From Salipiger pentaromativorans (lineage in GTDB: Bacteria; Pseudomonadota; Alphaproteobacteria; Rhodobacterales; Rhodobacteraceae): a DNA stretch of 34,315 nt. The position numbers and the translations under genes are program-made. Where the stretch lies: contig NZ_JAMDHK010000006.1 of NCBI RefSeq assembly GCF_024721115.1, positions 181,822-216,136 of the forward strand. Reading direction: 5' to 3'. Positions 1 to 7,985 of this stretch are shown here, in pieces; position 1 is the first letter of the stretch; every line of letters starts with the position of its first letter. A model generated the notes under the pieces. The model ran no database searches and had not been told where the DNA came from. It worked only from the letters and a program-made list of their open reading frames with translations.

Positions 1-245
1 CCTCGCGGCGGATAGCGGTCGAAAGCGTTGTCGCCGGGATCGGCCTGTCTGTCATGGGCATGATCGCGGCCGCTTTCGGCTACCTCACGCCGGTCCAGGG
101 CGCGCTCCTGCAAGAAGTGATCGACGTTGCCGTGATCCTGAACGCCCTGCGCGCGCTGCGCATCGCGCCGCAGGAGCCAGCTACGGGCAAACCACAGGCC
201 ATCACGTCAGAGCAAGGTGACATCGTTCAAGGAGCCACGCCATGA
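1..245 (+). CDS. heavy-metal translocating P-type ATPase, C-terminal end (partial)
   Basis: Only the last ~80 residues are present; the reading frame is open from base 3 and the 5' part lies before the window. The visible tail carries the pattern of the last membrane segments of P1B-type ATPases: a hydrophobic run with [17 protein letters not shown], then [20 protein letters not shown], which is very typical of the ZntA/CadA/CopA C-terminus. Such pumps export metal ions (Zn, Cd, Pb, Cu or Co) across the inner membrane using ATP. The metal-specifying CPC-type motif is outside the window, so the substrate cannot be named. The stop overlaps the next start (ATGA at 242-245), so the transporter downstream is probably co-translated. 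Confidence 0.85.
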   Translation, partial: SRRIAVESVVAGIGLSVMGMIAAAFGYLTPVQGALLQEVIDVAVILNALRALRIAPQEPATGKPQAITSEQGDIVQGATP

Positions 246-943
246 GCCGTCTATCACATTCTGAAATCCATATGGTGCATCGCATCGGCTGGTTGCGGGC
301 CGCCGTTCTCGGAGCCAACGATGGTCTTGTCTCGACCGCGAGCCTCGTCGTCGGCGTCGCGGCCGCAGGCTCCGGCAAGCCCGAGGTCATGATCGCCGGG
401 CTGGCCGGGCTTATGGCTGGTGCGATGTCGATGGCGGCGGGGGAGTATGTCTCGGTCAGCTCGCAAACTGACGCCGAACAGGCGGACCTCGCCCGAGAGA
501 GCCGTGAACTCGAGGAAACGCCCGAGGCCGAGCTCGAGGAACTAACCCTGATTTATGTTGAAAGGGGGCTGGACGGCGACCTGGCGAAAAAGGTTGCCGT
601 GCAACTGACTGAACGCGACGCGCTCGGATCGCATGCGCGCGACGAGCTCGGCATTTCGGAAACCTTTACCGCCCGCCCTATCCAGGCGGCTCTGGTGTCC
701 GCACTGACCTTCGCCGTTGGGGCGGTGCTGCCCCTGATCGTCGTGCTGCTGGTCTCGGAGGCGCAGATCGCTCCCCTGGTGGCGGGATCGACGATCCTTG
801 GCCTTGCGGTTCTTGGCGGATTGGGCGCTTCGGCCGGCGGCGCAGGCGTCGTCCGTGGGGCCACGCGGGTCACGCTATGGGGAGCGCTTGCAATGGCGGC
901 GACAGCCGGGGTCGGTGCGCTGTTCGGGGTCGCCGTAGGCTAG
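242..943 (+). CDS. VIT1/CCC1-family transporter
   Basis: A 233-aa protein with the VIT1/CCC1 signature near the N-terminus ([20 protein letters not shown]). Hydrophobic segments lie at about residues 23-43, 52-72, 149-169, 176-196 and 214-233, giving the expected five membrane spans. Between spans 2 and 3 is an acidic, Glu-rich cytoplasmic stretch (about 80-120); in plant VIT1 this region binds metal. Family members move Fe2+ or Mn2+ out of the cytosol; bacterial members are poorly characterised. Length is normal for the family. It overlaps the P-type ATPase stop by 4 bp, so the two form a metal-handling operon. The ATG at 242 is chosen for that overlap. Confidence 0.85.
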   Translation: MSRLSHSEIHMVHRIGWLRAAVLGANDGLVSTASLVVGVAAAGSGKPEVMIAGLAGLMAGAMSMAAGEYVSVSSQTDAEQADLARESRELEETPEAELEELTLIYVERGLDGDLAKKVAVQLTERDALGSHARDELGISETFTARPIQAALVSALTFAVGAVLPLIVVLLVSEAQIAPLVAGSTILGLAVLGGLGASAGGAGVVRGATRVTLWGALAMAATAGVGALFGVAVG

Positions 944-948
944 AGTCA

Positions 949-1239
949 ATGGGGTGTACCCGAACCCCGCTCCGGCTGCTTGTTGCGGCAACGCTCGTCA
1001 ACATCGTGCTGATCATCGAGGTGCCACAGATCGAGTCGCAGCGCGTGGGGTCAGAAACCCATGTCCGCAAATGGGTCATGCTGGACGAGATCAACACCGA
1101 TATTCTGGAGCGGTCCTATGTCTGGGAGGACCGCACGCCCATCGGCACGTTCAGTTCCGTCTTCACATCCAAAATCCAGTCCAGCCTGATCGCGCTTGCC
1201 AGGTCGGGCGGGGCATCGATTGTTGATCGGCTGAAGTAG
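949..1239 (+). CDS. hypothetical small protein with one predicted membrane segment
   Basis: A 96-aa ORF starting 5 bp after the VIT1 stop. Residues about 8-24 form one hydrophobic segment (LRLLVAATLVNIVLIIEV), which could be a signal anchor, followed by a soluble tail of about 70 residues. I recognise no domain. No convincing ribosome binding site precedes the ATG at 949, and an overlapping +1 frame is also open, so coding is uncertain. The close spacing to the transporter genes is the main argument for it. Confidence 0.35.
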   Translation: MGCTRTPLRLLVAATLVNIVLIIEVPQIESQRVGSETHVRKWVMLDEINTDILERSYVWEDRTPIGTFSSVFTSKIQSSLIALARSGGASIVDRLK

Positions 1240-1267
1240 TCTCAATCACCGCAGGGGCTACCCAGCT

Positions 1268-1561
1268 TCATTTGTTCCCATCGATCCATTTTGACATCAG
1301 CCCCTTGTCGCGGAAACACTCATCCGGGACGGCGCGGCGTTTGATCCGGGCGAGACGCTCGGCGAAGGCGACCTGCTTCGATGTCGGGCGGCTGTCCTGC
1401 GCGCCCGGGTTCAACTTGGCTTGTGCGTCGATCCAGGCGCTCAGGGACCGCCGATCTTGCTGAACCTCCCACGGCAAAAGCGTCTGGGTGCGCAAGGCCA
1501 GCGCGCGCGCATAGGCGATCTGCTTGGGCGTCGCGGGCAGGGCGTAAGTGGTGCTTTCCAT
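1268..1561 (-). CDS. small protein with two copies of a T-x-K-Q-[IV]-x-[YF]-A motif
   Basis: A 97-aa protein with an internal duplication: TPKQIAYARALALRTQ near residues 11-26 and TSKQVAFAERLARIKR near 60-75. Each copy is followed by a LSAWID or MSKWID segment. Short helical repeats of this kind also occur at the ends of some topoisomerases and nucleases, so a DNA-metabolism role is possible but unproven. The start is supported by AAGGGAG about 8 bases upstream on the minus strand. The promoter has an alphaproteobacterial LexA-type site in its spacer (see 1591-1619), so the gene is probably damage-induced. It is transcribed against its neighbours and sits alone. Confidence 0.75.
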   Translation of the reverse strand: MESTTYALPATPKQIAYARALALRTQTLLPWEVQQDRRSLSAWIDAQAKLNPGAQDSRPTSKQVAFAERLARIKRRAVPDECFRDKGLMSKWIDGNK

Positions 1562-1590
1562 CGGGGATCTCCCTTCTTAGCGTGGTTCTT

Positions 1591-1619
1591 AAAATAGAAC
1601 ATAACAGGAACAAAATCAA
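1591..1619 (-). promoter_or_regulatory. promoter with LexA (SOS) box in the spacer, for the 1268-1561 gene
   Basis: On the minus strand a -35 TTGATT (1614-1619) and a -10 TATTTT (1591-1596) are separated by exactly 17 bp. That spacer (1597-1613) contains GAACATAACAGGAAC (1597-1611), which is GAAC-N7-GAAC, the direct-repeat LexA site known in Alphaproteobacteria. LexA bound there would block RNA polymerase directly. Confidence 0.7.
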
Positions 1620-1724
1620 GCCACCTGCGGAAATCATGGGGTTTGAGAGGAAGAGGAGGGCCGGGGGAGGTCAGGCCTGAGGATGCCCGAAAGAGGGTGT
1701 CCGGGCCTGATCCTGTTCCTCATT

Positions 1725-1800
1725 GGGGTCTGATGCCGGAAAGTGCAGGATTCTGCGTTCTCATGAGCTTCGCATTTAACAATCTCCGGCATCAGATCCC
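1725..1800. repeat. 16-bp inverted repeat flanking 44 bp, in a gene-free stretch
   Basis: GGGGTCTGATGCCGGA (1725-1740) is matched by its reverse complement at 1785-1800 with one mismatch, leaving a 44-bp spacer. The stretch 1562-1913 holds no other gene I can support. A second hairpin, TGAGGG(1841-1846)/CCCTCA(1857-1862), lies just downstream. It could be a leader structure of the 1914 gene, a regulator site, or a small mobile or replication element. Confidence 0.5.
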
Positions 1801-1913
1801 TAAAGAGTGAAAGTGTCCTTCGGGTTTTGTGACTGATGGATGAGGGCCTTCGGGGTCCCTCAGATGGGTCCGGGCCGGGTTCCGGTCTGCCGTTCCTGAT
1901 GAAGGGCATTCCC

Positions 1914-2384
1914 ATGCAAACAGGTGTCTTGCGCGTGTTACGCGCGACCGCCGCCTCGTGGTGGCGGCACAAGGAACTACGCCGAACCGGCCAGACGGGC
2001 CAGGCACTGCAGCTCGAGCGTGAGACCGTCCTGCGTGATCTCGGCTATCTGAAGCAGGCGGCGCCATTGCCAAACGCGCACGTGATCTGCGGGGAGGGTG
2101 GGACATTCCTCCATCTCGGTTGGACCACCGTTTCGACCTTCGCGCCGATCGAGCGCTTTCCCTTGGCCACTCTTGCGGTCGCACGAGGGACGCCCTTCAT
2201 CGATATCCGACCCGTCACCGATGTCATTGCCTTCGCGAGACTGCCGCGGGTGGCGCGGGACGGATCGGTCGACCCTGATCCTTGCGGTTCTGGCAGATCC
2301 GTCTCGCTGACCGCCTACATCGACATGGTCGAAGCCCTCGGTGCCAGGATCGCCAACGATCCGCGCCCCTGTCGGTCAACCTAG
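1914..2384 (+). CDS. hypothetical protein, 156 aa
   Basis: No family recognised. The start at 1914 is preferred because GAAGGG sits about 8 bases upstream and the ...CCCATG context matches the other genes of this block; the frame is open further upstream to 1836. The N-terminal 50 residues are basic and helical-looking (WWRHKELRR...LERETVLRDLGY); the rest is mixed with no membrane segment. It is followed after 41 bp by the ArdC-like gene and may share its transcript. Confidence 0.55.
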   Translation: MQTGVLRVLRATAASWWRHKELRRTGQTGQALQLERETVLRDLGYLKQAAPLPNAHVICGEGGTFLHLGWTTVSTFAPIERFPLATLAVARGTPFIDIRPVTDVIAFARLPRVARDGSVDPDPCGSGRSVSLTAYIDMVEALGARIANDPRPCRST

Positions 2385-2425
2385 TCACCACTCCCTCTCA
2401 CCAAAACTCGAAAAGGAGGCCAACC

Positions 2426-3364
2426 ATGGCCCGATCCCGTACGCCCAAATTCGATGCCTCAGAGGTCATCACAAACGAAATCATCCGCATCATCGAGCGC
2501 GGCGTCCTGCCGTGGCGCAAGCCCTGGACCGCAGGTGGCAGCTCTCGTCCCCTGCGCGTGGGCGGAGAACCCTACCAGGGAGTGAACAACTTCCTGCTGA
2601 CGATGCGGACCGTGATGGCGGGCCACAGCTCTCCCTTCTGGATGACGCTGCCGCAGGCCAATGCGTTGGACGCAAAGGTCCGCAAGGGCGAGAAGTCCTC
2701 TGTCGTCGTTTACTACGGTCAAAGCCGGAGAGACGCCGGCGATGAGCATGTTCACAGCGACGGGGATGATCACTCCGAGGAAGCCCGTATCTTCCGCTTC
2801 CAGAAATCCTACCGCGTGTTCAATGCCTGTCAGATCGAGGGCTTGCCCAAGAGCTTCTATCCGGACCCCGAGCCAGCGCCTGAACATCCGCCGTCCGAGC
2901 CCATCCCGCATATGCAGACGTTTTTCGATGCCATCGACATCACGACCGTCTTCACGGGCACGGAAGCCTACTACCTGCCGCCGGTGGACAAGGTCTACAT
3001 GCCATCGATTACGCGGTTTCAGGACCCGCGCAATTTCTACGGGGTCTGGGCCCATGAGCTGGCCCATGCCACGAAGGCCCCCCATCGACTGAACCGTGAT
3101 TTCGGGCTCTCGAAATTCGGCAATACCTCCTACGCGCGCGAGGAGATCGTCGCAGAACTGACCTCGGTGTTCCTGGGACAAACGCTCGGCTTCACGGCCC
3201 ATACGCTCGAGATGAATGCCGCCTATCTCCACAACTGGTTGCGCGTTCTTCGGTCGGACAAGGGTGCGATCTTCAAGCACGCCGCGGATGCGCAGCGCGC
3301 CTGTGATTACCTGATCGCACGGTCAGAGGCGGGCAGGGCAGGGCGCAGCGCCGAGGCTGCTTGA
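2426..3364 (+). CDS. ArdC-like antirestriction protein (ssDNA-binding domain plus zincin metallopeptidase)
   Basis: A 312-aa protein. Residues about 10-140 match the ArdC N-terminal ssDNA-binding domain (DUF1738), with the family hallmarks PWRKPW and the YQGVNNFLL-like segment. The C-terminal half is a zincin-like metallopeptidase with HELAH at 210-214 and a downstream Glu-rich EEIVAEL helix near 239-245 that would give the third zinc ligand. ArdC proteins enter the recipient with plasmid ssDNA or protect it from host restriction during conjugation. Start 2426 follows a strong AAGGAGG at 2413-2419; the longer open frame from 2282 overlaps the previous gene and is unlikely. A short acidic, His-rich insert (about residues 107-118) looks like a linker. 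Confidence 0.88.
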   Translation: MARSRTPKFDASEVITNEIIRIIERGVLPWRKPWTAGGSSRPLRVGGEPYQGVNNFLLTMRTVMAGHSSPFWMTLPQANALDAKVRKGEKSSVVVYYGQSRRDAGDEHVHSDGDDHSEEARIFRFQKSYRVFNACQIEGLPKSFYPDPEPAPEHPPSEPIPHMQTFFDAIDITTVFTGTEAYYLPPVDKVYMPSITRFQDPRNFYGVWAHELAHATKAPHRLNRDFGLSKFGNTSYAREEIVAELTSVFLGQTLGFTAHTLEMNAAYLHNWLRVLRSDKGAIFKHAADAQRACDYLIARSEAGRAGRSAEAA

Positions 3365-3387
3365 CCATACGGAGAACGGAGACTCGC

Positions 3388-3597
3388 ATGTCACGTAAAG
3401 AACCCAAGACGCTGCGGGTGGCCTGCTTCAACGACGGCCGCCGCAAGATCATCTCCTTCAAACGCGGTGCCTATTGGTGGAGCGCGTCTGAGGGCGCGTA
3501 TCCGCTCTCGGCAGCGCTCGAGAGCATCACGGACCAGGGCGGCTGGATCGAAACCATCCCCAACCCGAATTACAGACCCAAGGGGCTGTTCGGGTAG
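3388..3597 (+). CDS. small hypothetical protein, 69 aa
   Basis: Starts 23 bp after the ArdC-like stop, with GGAG about 8 bases upstream of the ATG at 3388. It is a basic N-terminus followed by an aromatic core (GAYWWSASEGAYPLSAALESI) and a C-terminal PNPNYRPKGLFG. No family recognised. The tight spacing suggests translation from the ardC transcript and perhaps a linked function. Confidence 0.65.
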   Translation: MSRKEPKTLRVACFNDGRRKIISFKRGAYWWSASEGAYPLSAALESITDQGGWIETIPNPNYRPKGLFG

Positions 3598-3684
3598 GGC
3601 ACCTTCTGCTTCGGTCCTTCCGCCAAGCGGAAAAGAAAAAGCTGGCTTTGGGAAGGGTGTTTCAACTTCTCAAAGGAGATCCCT

Positions 3685-4074
3685 ATGTCCATGATCGTTC
3701 AACCCCAGCCAGACCGTCCAGATCCGACCGTGATCGCGGCGCAGAACGACGCGTTTCGCAAGCTCGCCTGCCTCGGTGTGCCGCCCGCGCAGCCCATCCA
3801 AGGCCGCATGCATGTGACCCGCTCGCTTATGGAGGCCGGTGACGGCTTCATGGCCGAGGCGGTGAAGGCCACGGGCATGTTCGAGACCTTCGAGCCCGAG
3901 AACGATCCCGAAGGATGGCACGATTTCGGGGCGGTCGAGGTCCGCGGCGAGACCGTGTTCTGGAAAATCGATCTCTACGAGGCGGATTCGGATTTCCGCT
4001 ATGGTGCCGAGGCCCCGGACAATCCCGCCACCACCGTGCGCGTGCTGACCATAATGCTGGCGCGCGACTGGTAG
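3685..4074 (+). CDS. DUF3768 domain protein
   Basis: A 129-aa protein matching my recollection of DUF3768: an N-terminal AAQNDAFRK segment, a central region ending ...FETFEPENDPEGWHDFGAVEV, then FWKIDLYE and a C-terminal RVLTIMLARDW. The family is common on alphaproteobacterial plasmids and has no known biochemical role. Start 3685 is preceded by AAAGGAGATCCCT. A terminator-like hairpin follows at 4113-4149, so the transcript probably ends here. Confidence 0.8.
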   Translation: MSMIVQPQPDRPDPTVIAAQNDAFRKLACLGVPPAQPIQGRMHVTRSLMEAGDGFMAEAVKATGMFETFEPENDPEGWHDFGAVEVRGETVFWKIDLYEADSDFRYGAEAPDNPATTVRVLTIMLARDW

Positions 4075-4112
4075 GGCAGGGGTTAGCCTCAATACCCACA
4101 CAACCGACACGG

Positions 4113-4149
4113 AAGGCCCGCTGCCCCTCAAAGGGAGAGTGGGCCTTTT
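4113..4149 (+). terminator. Rho-independent terminator
   Basis: AAGGCCC (4113-4119) pairs with GGGCCTT (4141-4147), with an inner CCCCT/AGGG stem and a following TTTTG run. It closes the DUF3768 transcript. Confidence 0.65.
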
Positions 4150-4183
4150 GTCGTGGTGATCCCTGAAGCCGGGGATTGGTCAC

Positions 4184-4199
4184 GCCCGCGCGCGCGGGC
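4184..4199. repeat. 16-bp perfect GC palindrome upstream of the ParB-like gene
   Basis: GCCCGCGCGCGCGGGC is a perfect palindrome ending 29 bp before the ParB-like start codon. It could be a binding site for that protein or another regulator, or simply a GC hairpin. Confidence 0.4.
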
Positions 4200-4228
4200 C
4201 ACAGCTCACCCATCTGGAAGGATATCCC

Positions 4229-6211
4229 ATGACCACAAGCTTTGCCCCCCTCACCGTCGCCATCGGCGATCTTGTCGCCCACCCCGCCAATGTGCGCAGC
4301 AACGCACCGGAAACCTATGACCCCGAGAACATCGCGCATCTCAAGGCCAGCATCGCTGTACTGGGCCTCCTGCAACCACTCCTCGTCCAGAAGCTCGACG
4401 GCAAATACGCCGTGCTGGCGGGCGGGCGTCGTCACGCCGCGCTGAAGGAGCTGATCGCCGACAAGGCCACCAAGGGGTTCACGGCGAAAACCAAGGTCGA
4501 CTGCCGCCTTGTCCCTGAGGACTGCGACGTCACCACGGCTCTGTCGCTCGCCGAGAACATCACGCAAGCGCCGATGAATGCCATCGACGAATTCGAGGCC
4601 TTCGCGCGGATGATGGAGGTCGACGGCCAGACGCCCGAGACCATCGCAAAGACCTTCGGCACCACGGTCGCTGCCGTGAAGGGGCGTCTGCGCTATGGCC
4701 TGATCCACCCCGACATTCGCGCGGCGGCCCGGGCCAAGACGATCACGCTCGACACGATGAAGGCCTTTGCCGAGCATCCGAGCCAGGAGGTGCAGCGCGA
4801 GGTCTTCGAGGCGCTCACGAAAGACGGCGGCTATTTGCAGGCCTATACCGTGCGGCAGACGCTCAAATCCCGCGGTGTGCAGGTCAGCGATGATATCGGG
4901 GCCTTCGTGCGCGCGGACTACGAGGCCCGCGGCGGCGCCGTCGCGGCTGACCTTCTGGAAGAGCATTCCGTGCTGGAGGATGCAGCGCTGGTCGAGACCA
5001 TCTTGCTCGAGAAGCTCGGTGCTGCTGCCGAAGAGGCCCGCATAAAGCTGGGCTTTGCCTGGGCCGATGCGATGGTCCGCTATGATTACGCGACCATGGC
5101 CGACTACGGCCGCGTTTATCCCGGCCAGATCGAGCCTGATGAGGCTGCGCAAAAGCGCATCGATGAGATCACCGCCGAACTCGAGAAACTGCAGCTCGAG
5201 ATGGAGGATGAGGGGCTCGAAGACGACGCTTACAATGCGCTCTACGACCGGGTGGACGCTCTGGAAGAGGAAGCCCGCGATCTGCAGGAGGCCTACAGCG
5301 CCGAGGATCTCGCCCGTGCAGGCGTGATTGCGTCTTGGTCGAACGGGCAGATCACGCTCCATGTGGGCCTCGTCCGTCCGGAGGACATCGTGAAAGAAGA
5401 GGGCGCGCCCAGTTCCTCGACCAACTCCACCGGAGAGGAGGCCCCCGACGCTGGTGAAATCACCTACCCGGCGTCGCTGGCTGAGGATCTCAAGACCGAG
5501 CGGGCCATGGCCCTTGGCGCCGCGATGGCGCTGCATCCCGAGGCCACGCTCGATCTGACGCTCTTCAAGCTGGTGAGCGACGTCCTGGGCACCGGCATGA
5601 GTGTTACGCAGGCGATCAAGATCGAGGCCCGCAAGGAATACCGCAGCCACGCCAAGATGGACGAGATCGACGAGACCTCGCTTGAGCAGGTGGCGGCGGT
5701 CCACGATGCGCTCGACCTCTCGTGGCTCGATGACGCCCGGTCTCCCGCCGATCAGTTCGCGGCCTTTCGCGCGCTCGATGCGGGTGAGAAGGCCAAGCTC
5801 GTCGCCTATGCCACGGCCAGCACCACGCAGTCCTGCTTCGCGCGGGACCGGCAGCGCGACAGCCTGATGCATGACTTCGAGATCGAGATCATGCCCGACA
5901 TTCGCGCCCACTGGACGCCGAACGCGGCGCTGTTCAATCGCTTCAAGAAGGCCTGGCTCCTGAAGATCCTCGGCGAGGAACTGGGTCTGGCCCAGGAGGC
6001 GGTGACGCTGGCCTCATCGAGCAAGAAGGAAATCGTCGCCTTCTGCGACAAGCTCTTTGCAGAGCCCTTCGCCACGCTGACGGATGCGCAGCGCGCTGCC
6101 GTGGCCGCCTGGTGCCCGCCGATGATGCAGACCGCAGGTGTCGCCTGCGATGATGCAGAGCCCAATGCGGAAACCCTCGAGCCTGACAGCGAGGTCGCGC
6201 AGGCGGCCTGA
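4229..6211 (+). CDS. large ParB/Srx-fold protein (ParB-like nuclease domain)
   Basis: A 660-aa protein with a ParB/sulfiredoxin-fold N-domain: residues about 8-110 contain the LVAHPANVRS start, HLKASIAVLGLLQPLLV, and the AGGRRHAAL phosphate/nucleotide-binding box, then LAENITQAPMNAIDEFEAF. A helix-turn-helix KorB-like region follows (about 125-165, TPETIAKTFGTTVAAVKGRL). The rest is long, with an acidic coiled-coil-like section about 310-350 and no familiar domain. It is about twice the length of a partition ParB and no parA lies nearby, so a plasmid-specific ParB-like DNA-binding protein is more likely than a true segregation protein. The RBS is GGAAGGA before 4229. Confidence 0.85.
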   Translation: MTTSFAPLTVAIGDLVAHPANVRSNAPETYDPENIAHLKASIAVLGLLQPLLVQKLDGKYAVLAGGRRHAALKELIADKATKGFTAKTKVDCRLVPEDCDVTTALSLAENITQAPMNAIDEFEAFARMMEVDGQTPETIAKTFGTTVAAVKGRLRYGLIHPDIRAAARAKTITLDTMKAFAEHPSQEVQREVFEALTKDGGYLQAYTVRQTLKSRGVQVSDDIGAFVRADYEARGGAVAADLLEEHSVLEDAALVETILLEKLGAAAEEARIKLGFAWADAMVRYDYATMADYGRVYPGQIEPDEAAQKRIDEITAELEKLQLEMEDEGLEDDAYNALYDRVDALEEEARDLQEAYSAEDLARAGVIASWSNGQITLHVGLVRPEDIVKEEGAPSSSTNSTGEEAPDAGEITYPASLAEDLKTERAMALGAAMALHPEATLDLTLFKLVSDVLGTGMSVTQAIKIEARKEYRSHAKMDEIDETSLEQVAAVHDALDLSWLDDARSPADQFAAFRALDAGEKAKLVAYATASTTQSCFARDRQRDSLMHDFEIEIMPDIRAHWTPNAALFNRFKKAWLLKILGEELGLAQEAVTLASSSKKEIVAFCDKLFAEPFATLTDAQRAAVAAWCPPMMQTAGVACDDAEPNAETLEPDSEVAQAA

Positions 6212-6221
6212 GTCCTCACGC

Positions 6222-6253
6222 GACCCGCGCAAGCCCTCTCGCCCGCGCGGGTC
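6222..6253 (+). repeat. inverted repeat between the ParB-like gene and the 6286 gene
   Basis: GACCCGCGC (6222-6230) pairs perfectly with GCGCGGGTC (6245-6253) around a 14-base loop. There is no strong T-run, so it may be a weak terminator for the ParB-like gene or a leader structure for the next gene. Confidence 0.4.
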
Positions 6254-6285
6254 TATCTTCTCATACCCAACGGAAAGACATCCCC

Positions 6286-6879
6286 ATGGCTATTCTCAAG
6301 TTCTCCGCCTCCGCCGTGGCGGCGCAGATCGCTCATGCGCGCGCCTGCAAAACCTTCCTGCCCAACTGGAACGGGCCCGTGGACAGGCCGGCCCTGATCC
6401 TCATCGTCGGCAATGGTGTGCATCTGCGCTCAAACGGCATCGATGGTACGACCACCCGTATCGTCACGACCGAGCAGGCCGATCCCTCCTTCGCCTTCGC
6501 CGAGGGCATGAACCCGTTTTGGGACAGCGACTGGATGGCGCAGCGCCGCATGGCGTTCCGTGATATGACCGGCCAGTTCTACACCGACATCTTGGATGAC
6601 GTGCAGGTGCTCATCGATCGGGGGCAGGGGGCGATCCGGCTCGCCACCGATGGCCACAGCATCCGCGTCTTCGTGCGCCGAGCGTCGGACTATCTCATCG
6701 GCGGGACCTACGAGGTGCCCTCGGGCCTCGGCGGCACGTTCCGGGTCATCCTCAAGGATGCCTGCGATACCTTCGCGATCGTGCAGAACTGCGGCAATTG
6801 CGAGGATTTCGACGCCATGCAGCCCTACCGCGTGCCGCTCGATGCGCTGATGGAAATCGATGACCGGAGGGCGGCGTGA
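6286..6879 (+). CDS. hypothetical protein, 197 aa
   Basis: I do not recognise a named family. It is soluble, with an N-terminal helical stretch containing ACKTFLPNWNGP, a middle region rich in aromatics (FWDSDWMAQRRMAFRDMTGQFY) and a beta-rich C-terminal part. Start 6286 has GGAAAG upstream and the usual CCCC-ATG context. The stop TGA overlaps the next ATG (TGATG), so the pair is translationally coupled with the DUF6927 gene. Confidence 0.7.
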   Translation: MAILKFSASAVAAQIAHARACKTFLPNWNGPVDRPALILIVGNGVHLRSNGIDGTTTRIVTTEQADPSFAFAEGMNPFWDSDWMAQRRMAFRDMTGQFYTDILDDVQVLIDRGQGAIRLATDGHSIRVFVRRASDYLIGGTYEVPSGLGGTFRVILKDACDTFAIVQNCGNCEDFDAMQPYRVPLDALMEIDDRRAA

Positions 6880-7532
6880 TGGGTTGGCTCTTCTATACCG
6901 ACGGCCGCGTCCAGACCTACGCGGATGAGAAAGCGGAGATTGCTCGGCTGTGCACCTTCGAGGGCGAAAGGCGCAAGACGGAACTGGTCAAAGCCTGCAA
7001 GGTGGGCTCCACCTGGTATGCGGCGGCAAGGGTCACCAATCTCGACGGCACCCAGGTCGAGGACACGACCTATGTGACCGATGCGGATGGGTCGATCACT
7101 TTTGGGGCTGTCTTCCTCACCCGATACGATGACGGCTGCTGGGGCTACAAGGACATGGAGGAAAGTGCGGGGCCGGTCGAATCCCGCGCGCCACTGAGCC
7201 TGTTGGCCCTGCTGTCCGAGCTGAAAGATCCGGACAGCTACGCTCATGCTTGGCGGCAGCGCTGTCAGAACTGGGCCGCGATTCCCGACTACGCCGAAGG
7301 CGACAAGATCAGGCTCGCAGCGCCTGTGATGCTCTCCGATGGCAGCACCTGCCAGATCGTCACAGCGACGCACTACAGGCGCGGGCGGCAAAAGCGCCGC
7401 TGTTATCGCATCGAGGAAACCGGCGCGCTCGTGCGCCTGTCGAAGGCCTCGCTTGCGGGCTCGGAGCTGCTCAGTTCCGCGAAAGGTGCGGCTAGCCCGG
7501 TGCTGGCGGAGTTCCTGGCGGGGCGAAATTAG
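6879..7532 (+). CDS. DUF6927 domain protein
   Basis: A 217-aa protein beginning MGWLFYTDGRVQTYADEK, followed by a WYAAARV strand, a DGCWGYKDM segment and an ESRAPLSLLALL helix, as I recall for DUF6927, a family of alphaproteobacterial plasmids with unknown function. The C-terminal ~80 residues (from about 145) look like a basic beta domain. Start 6879 is chosen over the GTG at 6876 because ATG overlaps the preceding stop. Confidence 0.7.
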   Translation: MGWLFYTDGRVQTYADEKAEIARLCTFEGERRKTELVKACKVGSTWYAAARVTNLDGTQVEDTTYVTDADGSITFGAVFLTRYDDGCWGYKDMEESAGPVESRAPLSLLALLSELKDPDSYAHAWRQRCQNWAAIPDYAEGDKIRLAAPVMLSDGSTCQIVTATHYRRGRQKRRCYRIEETGALVRLSKASLAGSELLSSAKGAASPVLAEFLAGRN

Positions 7533-7589
7533 GTCCTGCGCCGGACGGGTCATCGACCTGCCCGGCGACAGCAGATCCTGCGGCTTGTC

Positions 7590-7618
7590 TTGACATGGCA
7601 ATGCAAATGCATTACCTA
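7590..7618 (+). promoter_or_regulatory. promoter and operator-like repeats upstream of prlF
   Basis: TTGACA (7590-7595) is a consensus -35; the -10 about 17 bp on is weak. Between them AATGCA is repeated in tandem (7600-7605 and 7606-7611), the second copy forming the palindrome AATGCATT (7606-7613). This arrangement suits autorepression by the PrlF-YhaV complex. Confidence 0.5.
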
Positions 7619-7658
7619 GCGCAAGCAGCAAAGACCCCCATTCTTTCAGGAGACTGCC

Positions 7659-7985
7659 ATGACAGCCCTCGCACAAGATGTCTCGAAGCTCACGGATCGG
7701 TATCAGACGACCGTGCCGGCGGGTGTGCGCAAGCAGCTCAAGCTGGGCAAGGGCGACCAGATTCGTTACTGCACCGAGCCGAGTGGCAGGGTCTATATCG
7801 AGCCCGTGCGCAGCGACGAGGAAGATCCCGTGCTAGGAGCCTTTCTCGATTTTGTCGAGGCCGATATCAAGGCGCATCCGGACCGCATTCGGGCGTTCGA
7901 TGGGGCTTTGCATGACCGTCTTGCAGCACTGGTCGGAGACGTTGACGTCGATCTCGATGCGCCGCTATCGCTCGAGGATGAATGA
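7659..7985 (+). CDS. prlF: type II antitoxin, PrlF/SohA family
   Basis: A 108-aa protein with a SpoVT/AbrB-type swapped-hairpin N-domain: KLTDRYQTTVPAGVRKQLKLGKGDQIRY at about residues 10-40. A C-terminal acidic helical tail (LGAFLDFVEADIKAHPDRI) is typical of PrlF. It neutralises YhaV and represses the operon with it. The RBS is CAGGAGAC. The gene overlaps yhaV by 4 bp (ATGA at 7982), the standard antitoxin-first arrangement. AATGCA repeats upstream are the likely operator. Confidence 0.87.
   Translation: MTALAQDVSKLTDRYQTTVPAGVRKQLKLGKGDQIRYCTEPSGRVYIEPVRSDEEDPVLGAFLDFVEADIKAHPDRIRAFDGALHDRLAALVGDVDVDLDAPLSLEDE

Noticed and set aside
3848-5911. 687-aa open frame on the minus strand
   Set aside because: It lies opposite the ParB-like and DUF3768 genes, has no recognisable domain and reads like a GC-rich mirror frame.
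4229-6211. True partition locus (parAB)
   Set aside because: No ParA ATPase is adjacent and the protein is about twice the normal ParB length.
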